A DNA stretch of 24,798 bases from the NCBI GenBank assembly GCA_964574605.1, contig CAZNOK010000056.1:1-24798 (forward strand), in the 5' to 3' direction. This DNA comes from CAIKAP01 sp964574605 (GTDB taxonomy: Bacteria > Verrucomicrobiota > Verrucomicrobiia > Palsa-1439). The notes beneath the pieces are model-generated. The model was not told the origin of the DNA. It saw nothing but the letters and a program-made list of their open reading frames with translations, and ran no database searches. The translations under genes were made by a program, and so were the position numbers. Shown in pieces: positions 1-7,080 of the stretch. Each line of letters begins with the position of its first letter. The first letter of the stretch is position 1.

Positions 1-137
1 ACACCAGCCTGTGGAACGTTGTGGTGACAGTGGCAGTGTCAAGATGCGCCCAAGCGCGAGCCAAGTGTGGGCGGCGCATTTTTGTTGTCGTTGCCCGGTC
101 TTCCGGGTAAAAGTTCCCCCAAGAAACGGAGAGCAAG
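1..137 (+). other. 5' leader of the metallopeptidase gene
   Basis: No gene is seen here. A small perfect hairpin (CCCGG, loop TCTT, CCGGG) lies at 94-107. A GGAG Shine-Dalgarno core at 128-131 stands 6 nt before the ATG at 138. Whether the hairpin is regulatory or the end of an upstream transcript cannot be told, because it has no T-tract. Confidence 0.4.
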
Positions 138-1526
138 ATGAAACGATTCGTGGCATTCGCGTTCTTGGCCGGGTGGTTGGCGGCATCCGGCGTGGTCGCG
201 CAAACGTTGCTGCCGGTCCAAGTGAGCGTGGGCAAGAAGGAAACGGTTTCTCGTGTCGTCAAGAAAAAGGCCTCGGTCACCCATGAAAGAGGGGGACAGA
301 TGCACAGCCCCGAGATCGCCGAGCGCACTCAGAAGATTGCATTGACGATCAAACTGTTGAACATGGCGCCCTCCCACCTGTCGGGTGCGCACGTCAACTA
401 CACCGTCATCGCGAGAGGACGCACTGTCAGCGACCTGAAGATCGCAAAAGATGGGAAGACGCAGGTTGATTTGGCGGCGATGCGCCCGACCAGCATCGAG
501 CTGGAACCGGTTTCGTTCCTGATGGAGGAAACGGTCTTCCGCTACGGCGCGTTCAGCAACAAAAACACGCAGGACGGCGACCAGTACTATGGCGTGTATG
601 TGCTCGTCGAACACGGCGATCGGAAGTTCGAGTTCGCCGACCCGAAGGATTTGGTTGCCGCGGTCAAACGCCTCAAACCCTCATCCTCCGAGGAACCTGC
701 CCCCGATGGCGCTGCCGCGCGGACGACGCAAGCTCGAAACTTCTATCTCGACGAAAAACCGTTCGACAAACTCTCGGACAAGAAGACCAGCGACTGGGGA
801 GTTCTCGCGCTGGCGACCAGCACGAAATGGAAACACGGTGAAACCGAGCATTTCATCATTCATTTCTTTGCCAATGCCGATGCCATTGCCCGACGCTGCG
901 AGAAGTTTTACGCCGACACCCGTGAATTCTTCGGCTTTCGCCACGACCTCATGGGAGCATTGAAGTCCCATGTGTTTGCCTTTCACGACCCTGCTGACTG
1001 GAAGAGTTTCCGAAGACAAGTCAAGCTCTCCGACACAACGGGAGGCGTGGCGCGAAGCCATGAGTTCTTCTACCTATCAGTCAATTCCGACAAACAATTC
1101 GACGCTCTGGCCCACGTTCAAGCCCACGAGATGACGCATCTGGTGTTCAACCGGTTCTTCAACGGGCGCGTGCCCCTCTGGCTGAACGAAGGTGTGGCTG
1201 AGTATTTTGGCCTCAAGAAGATCGCCGACATCACGACATTCCGCACCTACGTTGGAAAAGCGAAACCATTTCCCCTGGACAAGCTGTTCGCCGCCGAGAA
1301 ATACCCGGAACAGGAACAATCGCTGCGTTCCTTTTACGCCGAGTCAGCCATCGTGCTTGATTTCCTGACGCAAACCTCCGAGCGTCGCGCCCTCTTGCCA
1401 AAGTTCATTGACGCCATGATCGCCAAGAATGACGCGGACGCCGCGCTCAAGCTCTACGGGTTCAACGCACGCGCCGATTTCGAGAAAGCCTACGAACGTC
1501 ATCGCGGCCAGTTCCCAAAACATTGA
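138..1526 (+). CDS. Exported HExxH zinc metallopeptidase (peptidase MA / DUF1570-like)
   Basis: The protein has 462 aa. It begins with a typical Sec signal peptide (MKRFVAFAFLAGW, cleavage near ASGVVAQ), so it acts outside the cytoplasm. The C-terminal half carries a gluzincin zinc site: HEMTH at residues 330-334, followed by NEGVAEYFG at 350-358, whose Glu355 is the probable third zinc ligand. The segment before it (HFIIHFFANADAIARRCEKFY) matches the strand-helix region that precedes HExxH in peptidase MA/DUF1570 proteins. The N-terminal half (about residues 50-190) is probably a beta-rich accessory region that I do not recognise, followed by a Pro/Ala/Ser-rich linker at about 180-197. The start is supported by GGAG 6 nt upstream. 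The gene converges on the next one with a 24-nt gap. The substrate is unknown. The family assignment is from motifs only. Confidence 0.85.
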   Translation: MKRFVAFAFLAGWLAASGVVAQTLLPVQVSVGKKETVSRVVKKKASVTHERGGQMHSPEIAERTQKIALTIKLLNMAPSHLSGAHVNYTVIARGRTVSDLKIAKDGKTQVDLAAMRPTSIELEPVSFLMEETVFRYGAFSNKNTQDGDQYYGVYVLVEHGDRKFEFADPKDLVAAVKRLKPSSSEEPAPDGAAARTTQARNFYLDEKPFDKLSDKKTSDWGVLALATSTKWKHGETEHFIIHFFANADAIARRCEKFYADTREFFGFRHDLMGALKSHVFAFHDPADWKSFRRQVKLSDTTGGVARSHEFFYLSVNSDKQFDALAHVQAHEMTHLVFNRFFNGRVPLWLNEGVAEYFGLKKIADITTFRTYVGKAKPFPLDKLFAAEKYPEQEQSLRSFYAESAIVLDFLTQTSERRALLPKFIDAMIAKNDADAALKLYGFNARADFEKAYERHRGQFPKH

Positions 1527-1550
1527 ATGCGCTGCTGTCGAGCCGGAACA

Positions 1551-2087
1551 CTACGACCGCAGTTCAGCAAGCGCCTTGACGGCTGCTTCGATTCTCGCCC
1601 CGTAGGTCTCCTTGCACTTGTTGACCAGCCGGCAGGCCACGCAGACGTCCTCGGCGAACACCTTCTTCGTCACGCGCGTCTTGATCAGCCGGTAAAGGTC
1701 ATCGGCGTTCATCGTGTCGCCGGGCTTGAAGCCGAGCACGCGGATGGCGTTCTTGTCGGACGTCATTGAGTTGTCGTTGTCCTGCGGATACTTCGTGAGG
1801 CTCTTCTTGCAAAGCCCCTTGTCTTTGTCCCACCACTCGCACGGCGCACAGATGTCGTCCACGCCAATGACGAGCTTGAGCGGCCCTTTCGGATTGGCGC
1901 GGATCTTCTGCGCGACGGGGCCGAGAGTCTTGTGGCTGGACTTGCCGGTTCCGAGCGCGTCGAGCATGTCGAAGAGGTGATGCCCGCGGATGACGATTGT
2001 TCCACCTTCAGCAGCGAAGACCACACAACACGGAAGGAACGGGCAAAGCGCAGCGGCTTTGAGAAACTCACGTCGCGTGGTTTTCAT
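1551..2087 (-). CDS. Tat-exported DUF1284-like cysteine-rich protein
   Basis: The protein has 178 aa. The start at 2087 is preferred over an upstream in-frame ATG at 2174 because it opens with a twin-arginine signal (MKTTRREFLKAAALCPF) and has an AAAGG Shine-Dalgarno about 6 nt upstream. The mature part starts with RGHHLFDMLDAL, the diagnostic RxHHLL-type motif of DUF1284. Cysteine pairs follow in DDICAPCEWWDKDKGLC and VFAEDVCVACRLVNKC, which suggests metal or Fe-S binding. DUF1284 proteins are usually short and cytoplasmic; export through Tat fits a cofactor loaded before transport. The function is unknown. It is divergent from the DAHP synthase gene across an 87-nt gap. Confidence 0.75.
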   Translation of the reverse strand: MKTTRREFLKAAALCPFLPCCVVFAAEGGTIVIRGHHLFDMLDALGTGKSSHKTLGPVAQKIRANPKGPLKLVIGVDDICAPCEWWDKDKGLCKKSLTKYPQDNDNSMTSDKNAIRVLGFKPGDTMNADDLYRLIKTRVTKKVFAEDVCVACRLVNKCKETYGARIEAAVKALAELRS

Positions 2088-2174
2088 GTTTGACCTTTTA
2101 TCACAACCGGCGCATCTGTGTGAAGCTTCTTTGCTCCGTCGCGTCCAAATGGTTGGCTGAGAGGAGAGACCCAA

Positions 2175-3518
2175 ATGAACGAATGGTCACCCGATTCCTG
2201 GAAACAAAAGAAACTGTATCAGGCGATTTCTTATCCTGACCAGCCGACGCTCGAGCGCGCGCTGCAAGTCCTGTCGCGCCTGCCGCCGCTGGTGACGAGC
2301 TGGGAAGTGGAAACGCTCAAGAGTCTGCTCGCCCAGGCGCAGCGCGGCGAGGCGTTCCTGCTCCAAGGCGGCGATTGCTCGGAACGATTCGCCGATTGCC
2401 GCTCCGAACCGATCGTCGCCAAACTCAAAGTCCTCCTGACGATGAGCATGGTGCTCACGTATGGCGCAAAGAAACGCGTCATCCGCGTCGGACGCATCGC
2501 CGGGCAATACGCGAAACCCCGCTCCGCTGACACCGAGACCCGCGACGGCGTCACGCTGCCCGCCTACCGCGGCGACATGGTGAACCGGCCCGAGTTCACG
2601 CTGCAAGAGCGGACGCCGAACCCGTTGCTGCTGCTGCGCGGCTATGAGCGTTCCGCGCTGACGTTGAACTTCATTCGCAGCCTTGTCGAAGGCGGTTTTG
2701 CCGACGTGCACCATCCGGAGTATTGGAATCTCGGCTTCGTGAAATACGCCAAGCTCGCCGAGGAATACATGACGATCGTCGGCAACATCGCCGACGGCAT
2801 GAAGTTCCTCGAAACCTTTGCGGGCCGTCAACTCCACGAGTTGCAGCGGATGGAGTTTTACACCAGCCACGAAGGACTGCATCTGCCCTACGAACAAATG
2901 CAGACGCGCCAAGTGCCGCACCGCACGGGCCATTACGATCTCACGTGCCACTTCCCGTGGATCGGCAACCGCACCCGCAACCTCGACAGCGCACACGTCG
3001 AATTCTTTCGCGGCATCAGCAACCCCATCGGCGTGAAGGTTGATTCCAAGATCAGTCCCGCCGACCTCGCCGAACTCGCCCGCACTCTGAATCCCAAGAG
3101 CGAGCCGGGCCGCCTCACGTTCATCCACCGTTTCGGCGCCGGCAACATCGCCAAGGGCCTGCCGCCGTTGATTGAAACGATTCGCTGCTCTGGCCAGCCG
3201 GTCTTGTGGGTCTGCGACCCGATGCACGGCAACACCAAAACAACCCAGCACGGCCGAAAAACGCGCGACTTCAACGACATCCTCTCTGAACTGGACCAAG
3301 CCTACGAAATCCACCACGCCTGCGGCTCGCATCTTGGCGGCGTCCACTTCGAGTTGACCGGCGAAAACGTCACCGAGTGCATCGGCGGCGCCCGCGGCCT
3401 GACCGAAGCCGACCTCGAACACGCCTACGTCAGCGACGTTGACCCGCGCCTCAACTACGAGCAGGCCCTCGAAATGGCCCTGCTCCTCGCCCGCAAACTC
3501 CAACGCAACCACGGATAA
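2175..3518 (+). CDS. aroG: Class II 3-deoxy-7-phosphoheptulonate (DAHP) synthase
   Basis: The protein has 447 aa, the usual length for the plant-type (class II) enzyme. It condenses phosphoenolpyruvate and erythrose 4-phosphate into DAHP, the first step of the shikimate pathway, in the cytoplasm. Family motifs are plain: GGDCSERF around residue 65-72 with metal-ligand Cys68, RVGRIAGQYAKPRS from residue 104 (phosphate binding), WVCDPMHGNT from 345 with a conserved metal-site His351, and GSHLGGVHFELTGENVTECIGG near the C-terminus. The start is supported by GAGGAGA at 2161-2167, 7 nt before the ATG. The stop codon is separated from the next start by one base, so the hydrolase gene is probably cotranscribed. 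A long antisense ORF on the other strand is a codon-bias shadow. The symbol follows the mycobacterial class II enzyme; other symbols are used in other bacteria. Confidence 0.96.
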   Translation: MNEWSPDSWKQKKLYQAISYPDQPTLERALQVLSRLPPLVTSWEVETLKSLLAQAQRGEAFLLQGGDCSERFADCRSEPIVAKLKVLLTMSMVLTYGAKKRVIRVGRIAGQYAKPRSADTETRDGVTLPAYRGDMVNRPEFTLQERTPNPLLLLRGYERSALTLNFIRSLVEGGFADVHHPEYWNLGFVKYAKLAEEYMTIVGNIADGMKFLETFAGRQLHELQRMEFYTSHEGLHLPYEQMQTRQVPHRTGHYDLTCHFPWIGNRTRNLDSAHVEFFRGISNPIGVKVDSKISPADLAELARTLNPKSEPGRLTFIHRFGAGNIAKGLPPLIETIRCSGQPVLWVCDPMHGNTKTTQHGRKTRDFNDILSELDQAYEIHHACGSHLGGVHFELTGENVTECIGGARGLTEADLEHAYVSDVDPRLNYEQALEMALLLARKLQRNHG

Positions 3519-3519
3519 C

Positions 3520-5763
3520 ATGAAACGAGTTTGGTTTGCCCCGAATGCTGTTCGGCGCAGGTCTCCTGACCGCGCCGTTCGCCTCGACCGTCAGGTCTGC
3601 ACGTTCAGGGCGCATCGGGAGATCTTCGGTCAGCGGCAGTGCGGGGCCGGGAGACCCTCGCACAACCTGGTTGTCGTAACGTTCTTCCTTCTACAATGCT
3701 ACGCCGCGTTCGCTGCGAATCTGCCGGACACTCAACCGCTGACGATGACCGGCGACATCACCTCCAACCTCGTCGCCGGCGTGGACAAGTTCTTGCTCCG
3801 CGAGATTGACAAAGCCTTCGCCCGCCCCGTCAAGCTCGGCGACCGCGACCGGCTCGCCCACATCCTCGGCGTCCGCGACGCGCGTGTGCCGTTCGACGGA
3901 CTGGAGTTCGTCAGCACAACGACCCAGCCTTCGCTTGTCGGACGTGGCGACAACTACGAAATCCACGCTGTCCGCTGGCCCGCGTTCGGCGATGTTCATG
4001 GCGAAGGCTTACTCTACAAGCCCAACGGCAAACCCGTCCTCAACGTCGTCGCCATTCCCGATGCCGACCAGACGCCGGAACAGTGCGACCGTGCGACATA
4101 CCTTGCTGCGAGCGGTTGCCGTGTCGTCGTGCCCGTGCTGATTGACCGACGCCTTGAGAAGCGTAACAACCGATCCACCGTGTCGAGCCGAGAGTTCCTT
4201 TACCGCAGCGCGTTCGAGCTTGGCCGGCATCTCATCGGCTACGAAGTGCAGAAGGTACTCGCCGTCGTTGACTGGTTCGCCAAACAAAACGACGCCAAAA
4301 TCGCCGTCGCCGGCTACGGCGAAGGCGGGATGCTCGCGCTCTACGCCGCCGCGCTCGACACGCGGATTGATACCGCGCTCGTCAGCGGTTACTTCGACGA
4401 CCGGCGCAACATCTGGCAGGAACCGATTGACCGCAACGTCTTCGGCTTGCTCAACCACTTCCGCGACGCCGACCTCGCCGCGATGATCGCGCCGCGCAGA
4501 CTCATCGTCGCTGCCTCGCCCGGTCCCGAACTTACGCTCGAAAGCCAGGGCGGCGCCCCCGGCCGCCTCGTCAGCCCGAAGTTGGAAGACGTGAAAAAGG
4601 AAATCACGCGCGCTGCCGTTCCCGTCGAACTCGTCTTGAACGACGACGAGGCATTGAAAGCACTTCTTCGTGGAACAGGCGTCTCGCCTGTTCAATCAAA
4701 AACAGGCGAGACGCCTGTTCAACTATCCCAGCGCCGAGCTAGGCAGTTCCACGAGATTGACCGGCATAACCAGTGGTTGCTCAGGGAAAGCGAGTACGTC
4801 CGCGCGCAATTCATGAAGAAGCTCGACACCTCGTCGCTGGAGAAATACCAGAAGAGCGTTGTGTGGTATCGCGACCATTTCTACAACGAAGTCATCGGCA
4901 AGTTCGACCAGCCGCTGTTGCCGGCGAATCCGCGCAGCCGTCTGTGGAAGGAAACCGACAAATGGACCGCCTACGAAGTCGTGCTCGATGTCTTCCCCGA
5001 CGTGATCGCCTACGGGATTCTGCTCCTGCCGAAAGACATCAAGACCGGCGACAAACGTCCGGTCGTCATCTGCCAGCACGGACTCGAAGGCCGTCCGACG
5101 GACGTGATGGGCGGCCACCGCGCCTACCAGAGTTTCGCCACGACGCTGGCCGAGCGCGGCTTCATCACGTTCGCGCCGCAGAACCTCTACATCTTCGGCG
5201 ACCGGTTCCGTACGTTGCAGCGCAAAGCCAACCCGCTCGGCAAGACGCTGTTCTCGATCATAGTCCCGCAACACCAGCAGATCACCGATTGGCTCAAGAC
5301 GCTGCCGGCGGTTGACCCGCAACGGATCGCGTTCTACGGCCTCAGCTACGGCGGCAAGAGCGCCATGCGCATCCCGCCGTTGGTGGACAACTATTGCCTC
5401 TCGATCTGCTCCGGCGACTTCAACGAGTGGGTCGCCAAAAACGCCTCGACCCGCATGCCGCACAGTTACGTCTGGACCGGTGAATACGAAATCTTCGAGT
5501 TCGACCTCGGCAGCACGTTCAACTACGCCGAGATGGCGGCGCTGATTGCGCCGCGGCCATTCATGGTCGAGCGCGGCCACTTCGACGGCGTCGGCTCCGA
5601 CGAAGCTGTCGGCTACGAGTTCGCCAAGGTCCGGTTCCTGTACGAGGCCAAGCTCGGCATCGGCGACCGATGCGAGATCGAATGGTTCAACGGCCCGCAC
5701 ATGATCAACAGCAAAGGCACCTTCGATTTCCTCCACCAACACCTCCGCTGGCCCAAACCGTGA
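3520..5763 (+). CDS. Exported tandem alpha/beta hydrolase (acetyl xylan esterase / dienelactone hydrolase-like)
   Basis: The protein has 747 aa. Two alpha/beta-hydrolase domains are visible. In the first (about residues 75-375) the nucleophile elbow reads GYGEGG (265-270), with Glu268 where Ser is expected, so this half is probably non-catalytic. In the second (about 410-747) the elbow is GLSYGG with Ser609. Candidate partners are an Asp in the HFDGVGSDE region and the His in FNGPHM near the C-terminus. The signal peptide is split: MKRVWFA is separated from the hydrophobic core LVVVTFFLLQCYAAFA by a 39-residue in-frame repeat insertion (3550-3666). A second palindromic insertion (4673-4720) sits in the interdomain linker. 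The start at 3520 lies one base after the aroG stop. The likely role is periplasmic ester or carbohydrate hydrolysis; the substrate is unknown. Confidence 0.85.
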   Translation: MKRVWFAPNAVRRRSPDRAVRLDRQVCTFRAHREIFGQRQCGAGRPSHNLVVVTFFLLQCYAAFAANLPDTQPLTMTGDITSNLVAGVDKFLLREIDKAFARPVKLGDRDRLAHILGVRDARVPFDGLEFVSTTTQPSLVGRGDNYEIHAVRWPAFGDVHGEGLLYKPNGKPVLNVVAIPDADQTPEQCDRATYLAASGCRVVVPVLIDRRLEKRNNRSTVSSREFLYRSAFELGRHLIGYEVQKVLAVVDWFAKQNDAKIAVAGYGEGGMLALYAAALDTRIDTALVSGYFDDRRNIWQEPIDRNVFGLLNHFRDADLAAMIAPRRLIVAASPGPELTLESQGGAPGRLVSPKLEDVKKEITRAAVPVELVLNDDEALKALLRGTGVSPVQSKTGETPVQLSQRRARQFHEIDRHNQWLLRESEYVRAQFMKKLDTSSLEKYQKSVVWYRDHFYNEVIGKFDQPLLPANPRSRLWKETDKWTAYEVVLDVFPDVIAYGILLLPKDIKTGDKRPVVICQHGLEGRPTDVMGGHRAYQSFATTLAERGFITFAPQNLYIFGDRFRTLQRKANPLGKTLFSIIVPQHQQITDWLKTLPAVDPQRIAFYGLSYGGKSAMRIPPLVDNYCLSICSGDFNEWVAKNASTRMPHSYVWTGEYEIFEFDLGSTFNYAEMAALIAPRPFMVERGHFDGVGSDEAVGYEFAKVRFLYEAKLGIGDRCEIEWFNGPHMINSKGTFDFLHQHLRWPKP
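3550..3666 (+). repeat. Dispersed ~118-bp element (RRRSPD family), in frame in the hydrolase signal region
   Basis: It begins GTTCGGCGCAGGTCTCCTGA and ends GGGAGACCCTCGCACAAC. A near-full-length relative lies intergenically at 13276-13393, and its first 27 bp recur inside another gene at 12057-12083. Inner arms GGTCTCC and GGAGACC are complementary, so it can fold back. At 117 bp it keeps the reading frame and adds VRRRSPDRA and about 30 further residues between the n-region and the hydrophobic core of the signal peptide. Confidence 0.85.
4673..4720 (+). repeat. Perfect 20-bp inverted repeat (TGETPV-type palindrome) in the interdomain linker
   Basis: The arms 4673-4692 and 4701-4720 are perfect reverse complements around an 8-nt loop. 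Each arm is itself palindromic (AACAGGCG, TCT, CGCCTGTT). It is read in frame as GTGVSPVQ...KTGETPVQ between the two alpha/beta-hydrolase domains. Peptides of this TGETPV type recur in planctomycete and verrucomicrobial proteins, from general knowledge. Confidence 0.9.
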
Positions 5764-5766
5764 CCG
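5722..5766 (+). repeat. Left copy of a 45-bp direct repeat (3' end of the hydrolase gene)
   Basis: It spans the last 13 codons (FDFLHQHLRWPKP), the stop and 3 following bases of the hydrolase gene. It matches 6357-6401 at 42 of 45 positions. The pair brackets the DUF4160/DUF2442 module. Confidence 0.9.
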
Positions 5767-5769
5767 GGT

Positions 5770-5821
5770 TGTAGCCGCGGCGCTCCGTCGCCGCGCACGC
5801 CGGCAGAGCGGCGTGACTACA
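5770..5821 (+). repeat. Intergenic palindromic repeat (SRGAPSPR family)
   Basis: It runs from TGTAGCCGCGGCGCTCCGTC to GCGGCGTGACTACA, with self-complementary pieces GCGGCG/CGCCGC and CGCCG/CGGCG and complementary ends TGTAG/CTACA. A second copy, read in frame, lies at 17310-17370. It fills the gap between the hydrolase stop and the DUF4160 gene. Confidence 0.85.
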
Positions 5822-5882
5822 GCATCGAAAGTTCGTGAAAGAAGACTTGCCTTCCGCCGCTCAATCGTTACCCTGATGGCGC

Positions 5883-6116
5883 ATGCCAAGCCTCTTCGAG
5901 AAAGATGGATACCGGTTCTTCTTCTACAGCAACGAACACCGGCCTATTCACGTCCATGTGCGACGAGGCAGTGGCGAGGCGGTGTTCGACATGGAAGACC
6001 GCGTCGAGCTACGCGAGTCACAGCGACTTAAAGTTCAGGAATTGGCGCGCGCCGAGGAGCTTGCGCAAGAGCACAGAGAGCTTATAATTCAGAAGTGGCA
6101 TGAGTACCTTGACTGA
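5883..6116 (+). CDS. DUF4160 protein, likely half of a toxin-antitoxin-like pair
   Basis: The protein has 77 aa. The N-terminus MPSLFEKDGYRFFFYSNEH followed by RPIHVHVRRGSGEAVFDME is the DUF4160 signature (GYRFFFYSNEH...PHVHV). The remainder is a charged helix ending KWHEYLD. It overlaps the DUF2442 gene by 17 nt, which indicates translational coupling. The DUF4160-DUF2442 pairing is widespread and is often listed among putative toxin-antitoxin modules, but the biochemistry is not established. The Shine-Dalgarno is weak. The pair is flanked by direct repeats and a palindromic element, consistent with acquisition as a unit. Confidence 0.88.
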   Translation: MPSLFEKDGYRFFFYSNEHRPIHVHVRRGSGEAVFDMEDRVELRESQRLKVQELARAEELAQEHRELIIQKWHEYLD

Positions 6117-6348
6117 CACAGTTTTGAAAGCGACTTGCCGTGACCAACACATCATCGTCACGATGGAGAGTGGTGTCGAGATTCGCTTCCCGGTCGCGCA
6201 GAATCCGCGTCTGGCTCGCGGCACCGACGCGCAACTGAACAATATCGGAATTTCCCCCTACGGCCTTCACTGGCCGGACTTGGACGAAGACCTTTCTTTC
6301 CGTGGCATCATGGAGGGAGATTTCGGCCAGCACCAGAAACGCCGCTGA
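6100..6348 (+). CDS. DUF2442 protein, partner of DUF4160
   Basis: The protein has 82 aa. It reads VLKATCRDQHIIVTMESGVEIRFPVAQNPRL, then LNNIGISPYGLHWPDLDEDLSFRGIMEGDFG. This is the DUF2442 pattern: a small beta-rich domain with GxxLHWPxLDEDLsv. The start ATG lies within the last six codons of the upstream gene (17-nt overlap). In similar pairs this protein is thought to be the antitoxin or partner; that is family context, not shown here. The gene ends 8 nt before the right copy of the 45-bp repeat. Confidence 0.88.
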   Translation: MSTLTDTVLKATCRDQHIIVTMESGVEIRFPVAQNPRLARGTDAQLNNIGISPYGLHWPDLDEDLSFRGIMEGDFGQHQKRR

Positions 6349-6356
6349 AATCACCC

Positions 6357-6401
6357 TTCGATTTCCTCCACAAACACCTCCGCTGGCCTAAACCCTGACC
6401 G
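6357..6401 (+). pseudogene. Right copy of the 45-bp repeat: orphan 3' end of a hydrolase gene
   Basis: It encodes FDFLHKHLRWPKP followed by TGA, the same C-terminus as the hydrolase at 3520-5763, with no gene body attached. Three positions differ from 5722-5766; two are synonymous and one gives Gln to Lys. It is either the remnant of a tandem paralogue or the original gene end displaced by insertion of the DUF4160/DUF2442 module. Confidence 0.85.
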
Positions 6402-6409
6402 CCCCCTCC

Positions 6410-6724
6410 GAACGGCTCGGCAAGTTCGCCGAGCCATCCGGGAAGCTTGTGGAACCGTCCGGCAAGCTCACTGAACCATCCGGGAAGCTCGCCGGACCGT
6501 CCGGGATGCTTACGGAACCGTCCGGGAAGCTTGCGGAACGGTCCGGGAAGCTCGCTGAGTCATCCGGGAAGCTTACGGAATGGTCCGGGAAGCTTGCCGA
6601 ACCATTCGGGAAGCTTGCGAAACCGCCCGGGAAGCTCGCCGGACCGTCCGGGATGCTCGCGGAACGGTCCGGGAAGCTCACCGAATGGCCCGGGAAACCC
6701 ACCGGACGGCTCGGAAAACTCACC
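6410..6724 (+). repeat. 21-bp tandem repeat, 15 units, open in several frames
   Basis: There are fifteen exact-length 21-bp units with consensus GAACCGTCCGGGAAGCTCGC plus one variable base; a degenerate 16th unit follows at 6725-6745. In one forward frame it reads as a heptapeptide, EPSGKLA (variants GPSGMLT, ERSGKLT, EWSGKLA), and the open frame runs on to 6970. The reverse strand reads SFPDGSA-type heptads over 111 codons. There is no clear ribosome binding site in either direction. Many unit differences fall at third codon positions of the EPSGKLA frame, which leaves a coding history possible. Units 5 (6494-6514) and 12 (6641-6661) share a GGGATGCT variant, suggesting block duplication. 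Confidence 0.93.
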
Positions 6725-6737
6725 CAACCATTGGGTG

Positions 6738-6957
6738 TAGTTGCTCAGCCGCTTGATAACACGCTAGTTACAGAAAAACGGCGCAGCGGAACGCTGGGAC
6801 GCGCCGCCACGACTCAAGTCAGGTTCTTGAACCCGGCCCGGAGGCACCGGCAATGCAAATCTGACTTACAACGGCCATGGCCGCGTCGCCATCCCGACCG
6901 CCGACAGCATACCCGTTTCCGTTCCCTTGCTAAGTGCCGCCTTGCTGACCACTCTCT
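6738..6957. other. Apparent non-coding stretch with an inverted repeat
   Basis: No convincing gene is seen. A perfect 7-bp inverted repeat (AAGTCAG at 6816-6822, CTGACTT at 6861-6867) encloses 38 nt that contain a second small stem, GGTTC/GAACC. The rest shows no recognisable feature before the first CR copy. Confidence 0.4.
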
Positions 6958-7009
6958 GCGCCACGCTTGACACGACCAGACCACGGTGACAATCTCCACG
7001 CCAGAAACG
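6958..7009 (+). repeat. CR repeat copy 1
   Basis: Core GCCACGCTTGACACGACCAG, then ACCACGGTGACAATCTCCAC, then GCCAGAAAC. All six CR copies share this core and orientation. TTGACAC and GTGACAA form an imperfect inverted repeat around 12 nt, and TTGACA resembles a -35 hexamer. Similarity to copy 6 continues for roughly 40 nt downstream. It precedes the gene at 7081. Confidence 0.9.
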
Positions 7010-7080
7010 GGGATTTGTTTTTCGGCTCATCGGTTCAGTGAATAGCAGCGTTAGATTACTCATGCTCTGCAAGGACTGAC

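Noticed and set aside
11..60. Possible degenerate reverse CR copy at the window start
   Set aside because: Only GTGTCAAG and a few scattered bases agree; this is too short to distinguish from chance.
2187..3521. Long minus-strand ORF opposite the DAHP synthase
   Set aside because: It is a mirror of high-G+C codon bias; the plus strand encodes an unmistakable enzyme and the antisense product has no recognisable domain.
6410..6724. CRISPR-like regular repeat
   Set aside because: The units are directly adjacent 21-mers with no unique spacers and there are no cas genes.
6449..6970. 173-residue protein from the 21-bp repeat
   Set aside because: There is no ribosome binding site, the frame is open on both strands, and the non-repeat tail has no recognisable character; kept as a repeat rather than a CDS.
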